NCBI GenBank assembly: GCA_029783825.1
Contig: JAREIK010000340.1
Coordinates: 506,354-570,353 of the forward strand
Direction: 5' to 3'
DNA length: 64,000 bases
Source of the DNA: Sapria himalayana
Lineage: Eukaryota; Streptophyta; Magnoliopsida; Malpighiales; Rafflesiaceae
In this document: piece after piece, positions 1-12,726 of the stretch
Position numbering within the stretch: position 1 is the first letter of the stretch
Layout: the number at the start of each line of letters is the position of its first letter
Notes under the pieces: model-generated
Databases searched by the model: none
Seen by the model: only the letters and a program-made list of their open reading frames with translations
Told to the model about the DNA's origin: nothing
Translations under genes and position numbers: made by a program

Positions 1-3000
1 TTCTTCTATTTGATTTTCCCTACCTACGTATATCAAAAGAAAAACTAGGGATTCTGACTTACCCTTACCTGGAATTTTGTTATTTCTACAGGCTACCAAG
101 ACTAAGAGGCCTCCTATGATGATTATACACCGGAAGCTAAAACATAAAACTTGGACCGAGGATCAAGATCGTTCACGTTCTTTTGGGCAAGGTCATCTGA
201 CCTAAATGTGGAAAGGAGCTCACAAGCAAAAGGATTCGAAAATCAATCGAACCACTTTGACTTTTGCTGTCCTATAGTCCGGGGGCCTGCCAACTATTCT
301 TCGTGAAGAACCACTCGCTTAGAGTTCGGTGCTGCATGGAAATAGGCCTTCTGCTCCTATTGGTTCTGGGGCAGACCATTCTTCCTAACGAAAGGAGGCT
401 ACAATGGATCTCCATGCGGGAAGGAAGAATGATTTATATTTCATTCCATGAAGAAATTCGCAATAGTTAACCGAATCTTTGCAGTAGCAAAGAACAAAGG
501 AGCAAGCTAAGCAAGGAAAGGTAAGAATAGATTAGATCGATCAAGACAGGTATCTAGGTAGTTAGTTGTTCATATAGGAAGCACAGCTATTCCACGAAGA
601 GGGACTATGTGACTCACAAAAGTAGGGAACTATCTTTTTTTCTCCAACTTACACTACAATTGAAACTGGATCTCAGCCTGGAAATGTCCTTTTAAAATTT
701 ACTTTCCTTTGTCCGATCCTGCCGACCTTTACATTGCTTATGTTCCCACTAGCCTCGCCGACTTTCACAATATCTTTCCTACGAAAGTTCCATTTGAATT
801 TCTTTTCATTTCAAGAGAGACTTCAGCTGCAACATGAGTGGATTAACTTTTCTCCCACTAGCTCAAATCTCACTCCTACTGAGTGGACAATGGCTGCAAG
901 GTAACCAACTTTTACCTACAATCCTTTATCAATGGAACCCATTAACTCCTAAAGGAGGAATGAATAAGAAATAATATGAGAGTATTCTGCCCTCCCCGTC
1001 ACCCTGACTTCAAAACTCCCTTACACCCCAATCTGCCTGGATTGCTTGAGGAGTGAAACTGGCTTGGCTCCACCACTTGAGCAGGCCCATATGAAAATGT
1101 TCGCCTGAGTCTTCTTCAATTGCTTAATTACTTCATCATCTTCTACCGTCACCTAGGATTTATTTTGGGCCTCAGTTTCGACCGTTAGGTTATCAGATCT
1201 CAGATGTGCAGGCTCCATTTTCCCCCATGGGTCATGTGTTGGGCCTCCTCATGTATGACAAAATCCATATCATCATTGGTGCCGTATTGATCCAGCTCGT
1301 CACAGTCCATCTACAAAGATGCGGGGAGGGGTTTTAGGTATGTAGGGTCCGAGCAACTAGGGCTTTCATCAAATCAAAGGGTTGAGGAATATGAGCGAGG
1401 GTAAAGGATTCATCACTTGCTGGGCTTTCAGGGAGTAATTGGAGGGGTTGGGAGATTGTTGTAGAAAGAATCCCACTAGAGCATGTGAACTCGAGGTGGG
1501 GGTTCCATCTTGTAAGTCTCCCGGATTCCAGTCATGTCTCTAGCAAAAGTTTCCCCCCTTTCTCTGGCTGGCGTGAGTTGGAGGGACGGATCCCAACTCA
1601 ACAATGTCGGCTCGATCATGTTTATATTGGCAAGAGGAGAGTGGTCGTAGATCGGGTAGGCAATTGGTAGTTACATTGGGACGGTTGGTTTGTCCTTGGT
1701 GGCTCCATTTTCCCAGAATCAATAAGGTCTTGGATGTCTTAAACACCCTTACACACCGGTCAGTATTTTGGCAATTTGTCTGATGGTACTTGCAGTAGGC
1801 ATTAGCTTTGTTCCTAGGAGGAAGATGATCTGGTGGCGGAGATGGGGGAAGAGGCGTGAGTACACCATGCTTCTGTAGCTTTTTCAAGGCGCGGCTGAGA
1901 GTTATGCATAACGGAGTGAAAGTCCTGGGTGTCTTTGGCTTTCCGTCAGACAATACATTGACTTCACTGTTCTTGCTTGTTCCCCCTTTCGCTTAGGGCT
2001 TTCTTCTTTCCTTTTGGATCTACCTCTTTTACCTGTGATCCATGAGTCCCATTGTAGATAGCATCTTCAATACGAGTGGATGCTTCAATCAAAGAGTCAT
2101 CAGTGGTCATCCCTTCGAAATAGAGAGAGTCATGGTATTGCCTACTCATGTTCTTTCTCCTTATCCGAACTTGTTACTTGTATTGTATGGGGGGAGATCG
2201 ATCACTTGGCAGCTTTGCCCTTCCAACGGGCGGGGGAGGGGGTGGGACAAGAAAGAAGTGAATCTTTCATTTGGCCTCTCCTGGTTACCAAAATCTGGGT
2301 GTTATAACTAGATTGTTTCTAAAAAGCATTGGCGATGTCATACCGGGTCGATTTCTCAATCTATGCGAACCATCGCCCAGCGGCCCCACTAAGAGTTCTA
2401 GGAAAGATTGGGGCTATCTGCTTCTGAGTGAGCCCCCTAGAAAAGAACCTACATTTGATAAAAACAGCTGCAGATGAGTTTGAGGACAGCCAGTTAAATC
2501 GTATTTGTCTATGTCAGGCATCTGGAACTTTTCTTGATTGAAAACCTCTGGATAAATTGTCAATCCCCTCATGTTAAAAAGGCTGTCCTAGGTCGTAAGA
2601 GTATTCAGCATATTGGTCACAATCATCAAAGACCTGAACCGGAGGTGCTTGAGGTGCAGTAGAATGAGCTGACTTCTTTTTGGCCTACAGATCCTTGAGA
2701 ATGTTGTGAGAGGTTGGTTCAGGCGGAACCAGGATTTCGGGTTAATCTTACATAGTATATACAATGGGAGATGAAGAATTCAGGGGTGTAACTTATTCTA
2801 CACGCACCAGTCGGCGAGATGGGGGGACCCAGGACGGTTCAAGGGGAACTTTCTTGCGGGATGGAAGGATGTTCAACTAATCCTGAGACAAAAACAAAGA
2901 GGATGATGTTAGTTTAGCGGTCTAGGGGGAATAACAGGGTAGTCCTCGATGTTAAAGGTTTAGCCGGATAATATTCAATGAAATGGACTTGAAACTGTGT

Positions 3001-4560
3001 GTGTATCTACCGTCCTTTAGAATGTAAGGAATATAGAAGTGAAGGTGAAATCCTAGACGTCACTCTTATAGGATAGTCGTTCGATAAGTGAAATCCTGGA
3101 GTTTGAAGATGGAAGCTTGCTCGTGCGACACTCTTATAGGAAGTTCAGGAGAAACTACTTGTTATGTTATAGGATAGCGAGCCACGAAATGGATCATATC
3201 AGGCCACGTGATAAGCTAATCAACTCATTTGTGAATGATAAATTGGTTCCGTATCGATAGTGGAAGGTTCTTTCTTTAGGAAGGAGTTGGGCTTTCTTTT
3301 CTAGTCAGGGTAGCCCTCTTATGCTTGCACTGATTAGTTCCTCTTTCCGTTCAGTGGGGCTTTCAAGCCCTGCCCGTGTGCTTTACCCGTAGGTAAATGA
3401 AATGTTCATTCTTAGCTTTCTTCTACGCCGTGGAATTCACTTCTAATACAGACAGAAGGATCTAGTAGCTCACTTTTCGGAGTGAGGAGTTCATTAGCTC
3501 ATGAAGAAGGAGGAGTAGCGATTTTAGCTCATCTCGATTGGAGTGAGGAGTTCATGATCAAGTGAAAATCGAACGGGCCGTTTGTTAGAAGTATCAGGCT
3601 AAGTCCGAAAGTGGCGAGATAGCTCAAGTAGAAAGAATAGAGAGTACGGTTTAGTCAAGCTCATGAACTATTTCATCCGATTCAGAATCCATTCCAATCT
3701 AAGTTCGGTGGGCTAGTGAGCCAGTTTAGGTTCGAAGACAGGTAACTCAATAACTCAATCTCCGTAGTGGAATAGGGGGTTGCTTGCATACTTTGTTCAG
3801 ACAGCACATGATCAGAAGGGCACTGAATCAGAATCTCAGTCTTTATCCTCCCAAACCTGCCAATCCGATCAAAAACAAGCCGGGGGTTGGGGATTTTTAT
3901 CACATTGAGATGCTGCCTTAGGAAGAGAAATCTGAAAACAAGCAATTTTCTCGGTAAAACGCAAAAAAGCCGATTTGAGATCCCATCTACGAGTGGAAAT
4001 GGACTTGCTGGGAGTATTTATCCCATAAGACGATGTTTCCTTTCCTCTTCGAAGGCGAGGTAGACGGTGCATAATACAATAACGTCGCATGGTTAACCGC
4101 GGACTACAAGAATGTCGAGAGCGAGGCTTACTAAAACGCCTATGCATTGATGTTCCAGGACCGGGTTCTCGCCGGCAGAGACGGCACATGACATGGTTAC
4201 CGTAAAAGGTAAGGAAGTCTATTAAAGCGACACCACCTGTTACTTCTACTTACATGAAAGTGGTTTTAGTCTTGTCAATGATAGAATTGATGACATATAT
4301 ATACAACTACCACACGGACAGTTCCCCTGGGAAACAATGGTCATACTGGCCATTTCTTATCGGGGAGTGCACAATCAGCTGGACCTTGGGTTACCATTAA
4401 CCTATGAATCTGGAGGATCCCAACTAAGGTTCGCATTAGTCACAACTAACGGTACTCTACACCTTTAATAGAGGTCAGATTACCTAAAACTAACACAATG
4501 GTAATGAAAAGATGGACCTCCATCACCTTCACCATTGATGTTGATTATACGATATGGAGA
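1..4560 (+). repeat. Large direct repeat A, copy 1 (partial)
   Basis: Positions 2-594 match 57123-57708 and positions about 595-4560 match 59935-64000, in the same orientation. Copy 1 lacks the roughly 2.2 kb that separates these blocks in copy 2. It also lacks 115 bases present at 61916-62030. By eye the copies differ about once per 20-30 bases, so they are old and not homogenised. The repeat may begin upstream of the window. It holds a reverse-strand gypsy gag relic. It also holds a short duplication of GGAGTGAGGAGTTCAT near 3478-3555 and an unrecognised reverse-strand reading frame (3869-4189) that is only partly conserved in copy 2. Confidence 0.95.
1030..2830 (-). pseudogene. Ty3/gypsy retrotransposon gag relic (repeat A copy 1)
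   Basis: Reading the minus strand from 2830 down gives recognisable blocks of a plant Ty3/gypsy Gag, interrupted by stops and frameshifts. In order these are a proline-rich N-terminal part (PPEPTTHD-like), a capsid part with the TRIEDAIYNGT block near 2040-2090, an open stretch at 1953-1540, and a spacer resembling the ISIWGLL region that lies between gag and protease in plant gypsy elements (about 1030-1200). The 1953-1540 stretch carries FTPLCITLSRALKKL and a degraded zinc knuckle (YCKYHQTNCQNTDRC). The knuckle has lost its usual GH pair. No protease, reverse transcriptase or LTR is visible beside it. It is a dead nuclear-type insertion that was copied along with repeat A. Confidence 0.8.
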
Positions 4561-7000
4561 CTGTAGTTTCAATCTTAGAGGGAGGCGGCTTTCTCTCTCT
4601 CTACCTCTAGTCAAAAGGCCTAAAACAAGGGCTCCTATATCGGAGGAAAATTAGCCGGATTTTCGGCTTTTCGTTTCGCTCCGTGGGTGAGGATCAAGGG
4701 TTGGTCGAGTGGCTAAGCTTATCGCTCCTGTCCAGTCATCTTAGTCCCTGGCTTCTGTTTGGGCTTGCTCCTCTGTTGTCCCTGACTCCAATCCCTAAAC
4801 TTCATGAATGAATGGCGGGTCTCTGCTCCTTACCCTATCGGTCAAGTAGCTTCACTCTTTTTCATCTTCTGACTTGACTTCATAGTCCATGTCCATGAAC
4901 TCGAACGGACTTCCTTGCTTTCGTGCTTGTTTGATGTCACAGATTGGTGTAAGGTTCAGAAGGATCTCATACAGCTATGCATTCCTTTTGCTCTCAGCTG
5001 GAAGTCAAGTGATTGGAGAATCGATAGTGTCTGCTGTCTCTGTTCTCAAGTCAAGTAAAAGTGTTGGGGAAGTTCAGTTCTTTTCTAATGGCTAGCGCCC
5101 TGTAAGGCTAGTCCTGTCCTCATTAGATCAAGGTCTGGTCTGGTCTGTTCGATGGGGCTTGTAATGTCCTGATGAGAAAAAGAAGGTTCTCGTACCGGGT
5201 GAACTTAGTATGCCTCGTATGTCTTGAAAAAAGTCCACTAGGTCATGACATTTTTTTGATTAGATGATATTCAGGTTATAACTCAAGCTCATAGTCATAG
5301 TCAAAGCTCTTGTGAACCGCTTTCCTTTCCCGAGCCCGAGGAGATCCTGTTTCATTCAACTAGTCTTGTCCTGCTTGCTTGTTTGATGGCTTTGCAGCCT
5401 TATCGGCCCCTCTTAAAGATGGGCCCTCGCTCGATCTATGATATCAGAGAAGAATATAGTTGAAGATATGGGGAATGCTATTGGAATATTACTCCCTTCA
5501 GTTAGTCTTCCCTGTTGGCTTCAACAAAAATATCTCTTCATATGCCGAAGATCGTACTATTGAAAAGCAAAGATATTCACTAAGCCTAAGTCAGTCCTTA
5601 CCCCGGAAATCATAGATCTACGAATAGATAAGTCTGAAGCGGAGTTCCGCTTAAAAAGCAATAGCTTCGGAAGAGATGCACCTTTCTCCGGGTATTCCCA
5701 TTATGTCTAGATTTGAATAAGGGGCCTATCGCTTTGATTCAAAAGTTGCTGATTCAATAGCTACGGATAAGTAAAAGCTTGCTACAGAAAGGAAGTAAAG
5801 CAGGCAGTTGAAGAACTGCAGTAAGAAAGGAAGAAAGGAAAGCAAGAAAGCAGGCAAAGTCTAGCTGCCTATTCTATTCCGAAAGTACCACACATTGAAT
5901 ACCGTCGGCATTCTGATCATACTGTCGCTACTACAGAAGACAAGCAATAGGAAAGATATCCCAATAAGATAAGGCACTTTCAAGCTGCAAGCCAGTAGGC
6001 AAGTAAGCGAGAAAATTAGCTAGGGAGGGAGGACAGATTTAGAATATTTTGTACCCTTTACTGTAATGGTTTCGGGTTTAGAATCCTAGCGAACCGAACT
6101 AGGGCATCGTCTCTTGCAAGAGATGGAATCGAAAGGACTTCGCCCGAAAGCTATGATTGGTATCCCCAAGCGCTTTCTGAGCGGCCAAGAAGCCCAAGGT
6201 GAGGCCTAACGGACCTGCTAACTCCTCTCTTAATGCCGTCCCCCAGCCCCCAACTCCAAAGTAACCGAGATAAAAGATTTGCTGGGCCATGGGAAAGGCC
6301 TTCTCAAACCGTATGAATGTGCAGCTTCTTTTCGAGCAGTAAGAGGGCATTCCTTGTCCGATAGTCCCATAGTTCCTTCTCTTCCTCTATCTATTGCCCT
6401 TCATTGTATAAAAAACAAGGCCTGACCTCTCCGTGGGCCATAATGGCACACAACTTCTAGTCGGCAGCCTCTATGTAGGCATTAAAACACGAGTTTAAGC
6501 TTTCTCTGCTAGAACCCAATTTGAATGAGTTGAAAAGGCCTTTGGGGAAGAATAATAGATAAAGATTTTGCCTCAAAAGGCATATAGCTCTTATGAAAGA
6601 TTCGGTGGTATACTCCACTATAACTTGTTTACCTGTTTACCTGTGCCGTGGGGTACGGTCAGTTCACCAGACATGGAAAAAGATAGCGCCATCCGATCTC
6701 AATCTTTCTGCATGCTTAAAGCCCGAAGTTACGTATGAATAGTAAAAAGAAACTTATCTATTTATCTCGGAGATGCTCAATCAATGAGACAGACTCTTTC
6801 GAATTCCATCTTTCATAGCGGGTAGAAGGAGCAGCTTAACTAATCTCCCAAAATTCCCGTGCCTTAAAGCGTAAGCATTGGGGTTAAAAACCTAACAAGA
6901 AACTACACTCTTCAGAGCATAGATCCCATGCCATAAATCAGTTTCGACCGGAAGTCCCCCGATGTCGAGCAGACCGACCCTACATAGAAAGTTTCATAGA
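4561..7000. other. Non-coding spacer, nothing recognised
   Basis: Spacer to the right of repeat A copy 1. Short open frames exist (4889-5095 forward; 6099-6350 reverse, 83 codons, rich in Gly and Ala). None resembles a mitochondrial, plastid or transposon family I know. I found no tRNA, rRNA or intron ends. Confidence 0.6.
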
Positions 7001-9660
7001 AGCAGAATGAAAAGGTGCCATTCAGAGCTTGCATTCGATAGCATTCTCAATTCATGCGTTCCATAACCTACTGGTTTAGTCTTAGAAGAGAGAAATTATC
7101 GCCTTTCTCATAGAACAATAAGAACAAGTGGTATCTCCTAACTAAGGAAAGACCTAGTTCTATAAGCGAATGGCATAGAAGGGGCTGAATCAGTCTCGGA
7201 AGTTGCCGTTGTAAAGGCTTCACCGGTAAGGCATTCACCACCTGTTCTTTATTTAGTTGTTGTATTGGAAAGTCCTCTGAATTCAACTGGAAAATATTGA
7301 TTAGTAGCTGAAGTAACTGATAAAGAGTAGAATAATCCAATCTTTATAGCTCAGCTGGAGTGGACTCCTGCCTAAGGATTGGAATCATAAACTCCAGATT
7401 CTTCGCTGTTCCAGGAGTTGCAGAAAGGGATGCTTTAGCTGTTGAGGGGAAGAAGGGAATTGAGGTAAGGCTGGCGGAATAAGAGAATGGAGTTACTGAG
7501 CTACTGAGCTAATGGCCTAGAAAACAGTGGAGTTAAGACAGCTCATAGCAGTATCGGAATATGATATAATCCCTTATTTACTTACCTATCGGCGAGTGGT
7601 CACTGAACGATAAGAACAAAGCCACTTTCAGCTTTAACCGGAGTTAAATGAGTTCTATAGGCCTTACCCGGAATACTTTCTAACTAACTGTTAGCCATGC
7701 AAGTGATTGCTGGGAGTGATCACGAACGAAAGATGAATAGAGGCATAGTCTATAGCTGACATAAGCCGTAACTGGAGTTCGAGTTTGAGTTACTCCAAGA
7801 ACTATAGGGAACGCCATAGTAGAGCTAAAGCCAATAGCCGTAGCAGTGAAAGCTGTCTATCAGAAGGTTGGAAAGGTGATCTTGCTCTAGCAGTCAACGA
7901 ATCGGAATCCGAAAGGGAAGATCTTGTTACTGGTTCAATACCAGAAAGGGAATAAGTTGAGGAATCTACATATGAAATAGTTCCAATATCGGCACAAAGA
8001 TCAGGTTTATAGGCAGGAAATGGTGTAGCATCAGAGTGAATAGTTTCTGTAGCTGGTAACTCATTCACCTCTCCACTCCGAGCTATCTATCTCTAATTCA
8101 TTTACTTTACTTACGAATACTTCAATTCCCTAGACCTCGTAGGTTGATGATTGCCTTGAATGGCCAACAATATCAGTTCAATTTGGCATTTCATCCTTGG
8201 TAAGGGTGTACACCATCAAGGAACCAGTAGTTGCATTTACAGCATAAGATAGATGGCATACTTCAAAAGCGGGAGTAGAAGAAATTGTATTTGATGCTAC
8301 TAGGGCGGCTGCTAAATCAATTGATTGAGTTATATGGGAATAAGAAATAATCCTTAGGAGTGAATGGCTTCCCAGCCCCACGGTTATGATCATTTCAGGA
8401 CCACTTTAACATTCTTTTCAGCATTTAAGGTTTCTATAGACTTTCCTTCTCTTAGGAAGATCTACTTCTAATGATGTCAGTGGTTGATACTAGGGACAGT
8501 GGAAGTGGAAATGCGATCCCTGGGCATTTTAGTGTCTAAGGCCTGTTGGAAATCTTAAGCTACGATGGTAGGGGATAACGGCTAGTTGTGCGTACTAGGT
8601 AGCTAAAGTGCTTGGGGCAAGCCTTATAACATAATAATAGAAGTTCCCCGGTGAAGGGTCTACTGAAGCATTTACAAAGTCGTCAGTTGAATTAGACAGG
8701 ATAGGAAAAGAACTATCTTAAGCTGTTTCGGGTCTAAATAAAAGAGTAGGACTTTCTCTTGTAGCTTCAAGCATTCCAGGAGAGGCCGGAAACCATTCCA
8801 ACAACAGGCCTCGAAGAAGAATGTGAATCTTTAGCTGAGAAATTTCCCTGGGGAAGGTCCAATAAAGATTGCTATCCTGCTGTTTTTTTGTTACATTCGT
8901 CTACTGAGAGGGATGGACTTACTAGAAGGTGGTCCAATAAAGATTCATCAACTGAGCTAACTAGCGTCAATGAGGTAAGAAAAGACCTATCCTTATTCGA
9001 AGCTGAAACTAACCAGCAAGTCAAATAGTTAAAGTAGCTAGCTTCAAGTAAAGTAAATGAACCATCTCGAGGTGAAAAAGAGTACCTTGAGTGCCGGGCA
9101 AGATAGTGAAGGAGGTCTACTAACTCATCCATCTGATGAAGGAATAGCCCTAGTTCGAGTTGTAGTTAGAAGAGGGGGGCAGAAAGTGTAAAGTCTTCGT
9201 GTTCAATTGCTAGCCAATCAAGGCAGGCTTACAGGAAGAGGGATGGAGTTAATAGAGTCTCAATTGCTGGGCCGGAGAGGTAAGAAAATCTCATAACTTT
9301 CTCCTAGTAGAGGAAATTTCTAACCATCGGAGGGTTATAAAACTTCAAAGTAAAGAATTAGCCTTTCCATAGGTGTAGTTTAAGTTCTAGCTCTTTATTT
9401 AGTTGCTGGAGATGTAATACGACTAGCATCAAACCTTCCTTCTTCAGTAATAGTTCCAGTGGAGGAAGACGAAACAGAAGGTGAAGCTGAATAACACTGA
9501 CTCTTACACGGAAGATTGAAAGCGGGGAAAGGCGTAGAAGGAGTAGAGAAAGGAAGCTAGGCACTAAGTCTAGGGGCAATGTAATTGGAGAGGGTGTGAT
9601 ATTCCTAACTTTTCTGAGCAACGAAGGCGTCAGCGACGTAAGATTTCACCTCTCCAGTGT
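7001..9660. other. Purine-biased low-complexity spacer
   Basis: The plus strand is dominated by degenerate GAAG, AGTAG and GGAGTT words, with small local echoes such as GGTCCAATAAAGATT at about 8856 and 8931. Reverse-strand open frames here (for example 7802-8068 and 9358-9621) encode Leu/Ser-rich low-complexity peptides, as expected from that composition. I see no gene. Confidence 0.5.
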
Positions 9661-12470
9661 GGGCCTACGAGGGTCCTTTGGAGGCAAACCTATCTAGGTA
9701 AAAGTCCGACAACGAGGATTGCATCGATCCTACTAGGAAATCTAGGGGCCTAGGAGGCATGGCATCTTTCTAACTTCCACAGAAGGGTTTAGAAGAAGGT
9801 AATTAAGCTTAAATCTTTCAATCTGAAAGAACGGAAGCGGAAGCATCAAGCCTACCTACCGGAAAGAGTATCTACATATTCCACTCCAATAGGGCAATCA
9901 AGGGCAGGGGCTTTAACGGAGGTTCCGATGAAGGGGGTGTGCTTTATTGCTTTTCCTTTAGTTGTTGGTTGAATGCTTTTTTCTTGAGATGTCGTATTTC
10001 GAGTCGTTGACTCATTTTCTTGTCGGTGGTATCTTCCTTCTTTCACTCCTTCGTTTCTTGGGACCGGATCCAAGGGACGTCTAATACCTCGGTGTTCTTC
10101 TCCTCTTCCCTCTCCGGTCGAACATCTTTGTTTGTCTAAAGACCTTTCAAACCCCGATAGGCAAAGTAAGATCTAATACAAGGGGAAGATGTTCACCAAA
10201 AGCCCAAAAGAGAAGAGAGAGAAGACCGGGAGATGGGGCCGAATGCAAAGAAGATGAAATGGCAAGGTCCTATAATACAGAAACGAAGTGACCTAATAGA
10301 TTCCTCCTCTATGTGAACATGCCCGGAAGGTGCTTTCACATGGACATGACCACGGAAGACAAAGTGTGAAGTTTCAAAGTTTCGCCTTCGGCTCTTGGAT
10401 TTCTTTGTCAAGTCACCTAATTTCCTTGGACCTTTGGTCCTTTGTCAATGAATAAGTTGAATGAATAAGTTGACCTTCATTCGTCAGGCTTACGCCGGCC
10501 GACCTTCGGTGCTTCGCCAGTTGTTAAAAGGAAAGGAAAGGCCTCTCACAGGGTGGCCGACCCTTCACATGGTATGGATGAGGCTTAAAGGAAGCCAAGC
10601 TCTGTCCTTGGGAGTTTCACTCCTTCGGTATTGGGAGTCCACGGACTCCGCTAAAGAGGTACGACCGGGTGGAAGGAAAGAAAGAAGACCTTGGTCGAAG
10701 ACATCCAAGGACCTAGACAAAGGTCTCATAAAGACAAGAGTCAACGACTCCCAAGGTAGTAGTACTACAGGTTCTAATCTCCTTTCTTTGACCCTTAGGA
10801 TCTTTAAAGGCATGCGAGCACTCGGTATCTGTCCATCTCGGGATCTTTAAAGGACCATGGGAAAGGGGTTCTTGGTAGCTGGCAATAGACCTCAATCACA
10901 AGCGAAGGGAGCGATAAAAGGGATCATTCTAGAGGGAGAACCAACATCACCCACTCTCTTTCTTCTTCTTTTCCTTGGAAAAGTCATTCTTCCATTTGTG
11001 ATAACAAGTCGTTAATCACTCCCTAGGTTTCTCGCTGTGGAGATCTTCTTTATCAACAGGGCCACCCTTTGGATTGATTGGAGGAAGATTGACCTGGTAA
11101 GTTGTATTGAAGGTAGTATTTCAAAAGCGTACATTGGAACTATATATGGTAGATCCATAGCTAAGGGAGACTTCCTCTTTTCACGACTAAGCCAAGCCAT
11201 AAATAAAGAGAGTGGCAATCCCTGTGATAGGATTCAGAAGTGCCAGCTATTTCATCTTTCATTTCTGCTCTCTCGTCTTTCACTGCTACGTCAGCTAGCC
11301 TATTTCGTAGTTGCAGGTGGGAACGTTAAATACATCCTTCGATCTGTTTACCTGGGCATCATTTCAAGTAGATCTAGTTGCTCGTGATCTCGGCCCCTTT
11401 CATACAGAGGATCAGCATAATAGACAGGGGCGACTGTCAACTGAATCCATCTCATCGGGAGGGAGGAGTGGAGCCCGAGCATAGAAAAACAAATCAACTT
11501 ACGAAGTCAGCGGAATAAGGGGACTAATAATGAACAACAAATTGTCATATAGACAAATATTACTCTTTACAATAATAAGAAGCATGTAATTACATATTAT
11601 GTAATAAGCACTTTCTTACAGGAATAAAGAAGCCAAGAAGTACGTTACGTAGGCCGCCCGAGTGAATGAAAAAGGTAAAGTAACTAAGCCGAAAACTATG
11701 AAATTCGCAGCTAACTCGACATCAAAAAAGGCGTCGGGCCCATCGTCCCGACTTAGGAGAATAAACATCGGAATCCGAGGCTAAATCCAGCTGCCCATTC
11801 GTTCAAAGTAGATTGAACTTAAGCCATTCTTGGTCACATGTCTTGTGAGCATTCCACCATGAGATTTTTTGTTCACATCAGATCTTTCCTGGTAACTAAG
11901 GCTATGAAAAGCATCTCTCGAAAATGAAATAAAATGTCATAAGGCTAGCTCCTCATATCTTTCCCTCTGGGCTGGGAGATTTTGGAAATAATTCAGCATC
12001 TGCTTCACTTATGCTATCTGGGTCAGTGGGATTGAAATTCTGAGTGCTTTTCTATTTTATTTAGCTTCACATCTCCCTTTCGCTCTTTCTTGTGATTGGA
12101 TTGGCTAATTGCTCTAAAGTCTCTCTTTGTCGATGCTCGTGCAGCGGAAGGACTGCTTCCTTTAAAACCTCGCTCCGAACCTTGCCTTGCTAATGATAAC
12201 GAGCTTTTGGCAGCCCTTCTTCCAACAACGGTGATTCTGCCTCTCTCTAAGTTCCTTTGGATTCAATCTTTTCGATTCCAATTCTCACCCTCGAGTTAGG
12301 AGTTGTTGCCCTATTTCTTTTTTCTTCGCTAGCCTTGGGGCTTAGTTACTTAATTCAGAGTTATCCTCCCCTAGCCTATGAAGGCATTCCCATAGCTCTT
12401 TGCATATAGGGTCAATGAGTTAGGAGCTTGAGTGAACACCACACCCGCGAATTTCCATATTCATAGAGTA
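9661..12470. other. Non-coding spacer with one longer anonymous frame
   Basis: An open frame at 10461-10850 (129 codons) is the longest here. It has no recognisable domain and is basic and Ser-rich. It begins beside a tandem AATGAATAAGTTG duplication (about 10447-10474), and the word GGATCTTTAAAGG occurs twice near 10800 and 10842. An A+T-rich stretch lies at about 11520-11610. I regard all of this as spacer. Confidence 0.5.
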
Positions 12471-12533
12471 GCACGGCTGGGCACGTGAAAAACAGGCCGT
12501 GCCGTGCTGGGCCGGCCCGTTTGACACCTCTGA
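12471..12533 (-). mobile_element. Possible hAT-type transposon end
   Basis: A compact G+C-rich block ends in TTGACACCTCTGA. On the minus strand it begins AGAGGTGTCAAACGGGCC, which resembles the terminal inverted repeats of plant hAT elements, and then runs into GGCC/GCACGG-rich subterminal sequence typical of them. No partner end and no transposase were seen. A similar end lies near 56671. This is inference from motif resemblance. Confidence 0.4.
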
Positions 12534-12707
12534 GCAATAGACGGAGTTAGTGTGGTATAGCTGTTAGTAAGGCGTAGAGCAGTAGCGGTCTTCACTTTTC
12601 CTGTTACAGAATCGGCTCTGAACGCTGTTCATGGCACGGTTAGCGGTGAAAAAGAATAGCGATTGTTGAATCAGTTTGCTCTTTCGACTATGATTGCTCT
12701 TGTGAAG

Positions 12708-12726
12708 CTCCCACGGTGCGGTTAGG
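12708..12726 (+). repeat. Short dispersed word CTCCCACGGTGCGGTTAGG
   Basis: The same 19 bases occur at 58914-58932, and a shorter form (CTTCCCACGGTGCGGTA, or with one change) stands at the left edge of both copies of repeat B. Flanks of the two 19-mers do not match further. Confidence 0.6.

Noticed and set aside
2042..2311. Forward-strand frames over the gag relic (also 61381-61590)
   Set aside because: They are the antisense shadow of the reverse-strand gag sequence.
7338..7420. TTTATAGCTCAGCTGG resembles a tRNA D-arm start
   Set aside because: No T-arm or acceptor complement follows within tRNA length.
10461..10850. 129-codon open frame
   Set aside because: No recognisable domain and no conserved neighbour. 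A frame of this length is expected by chance in 64 kb of spacer.
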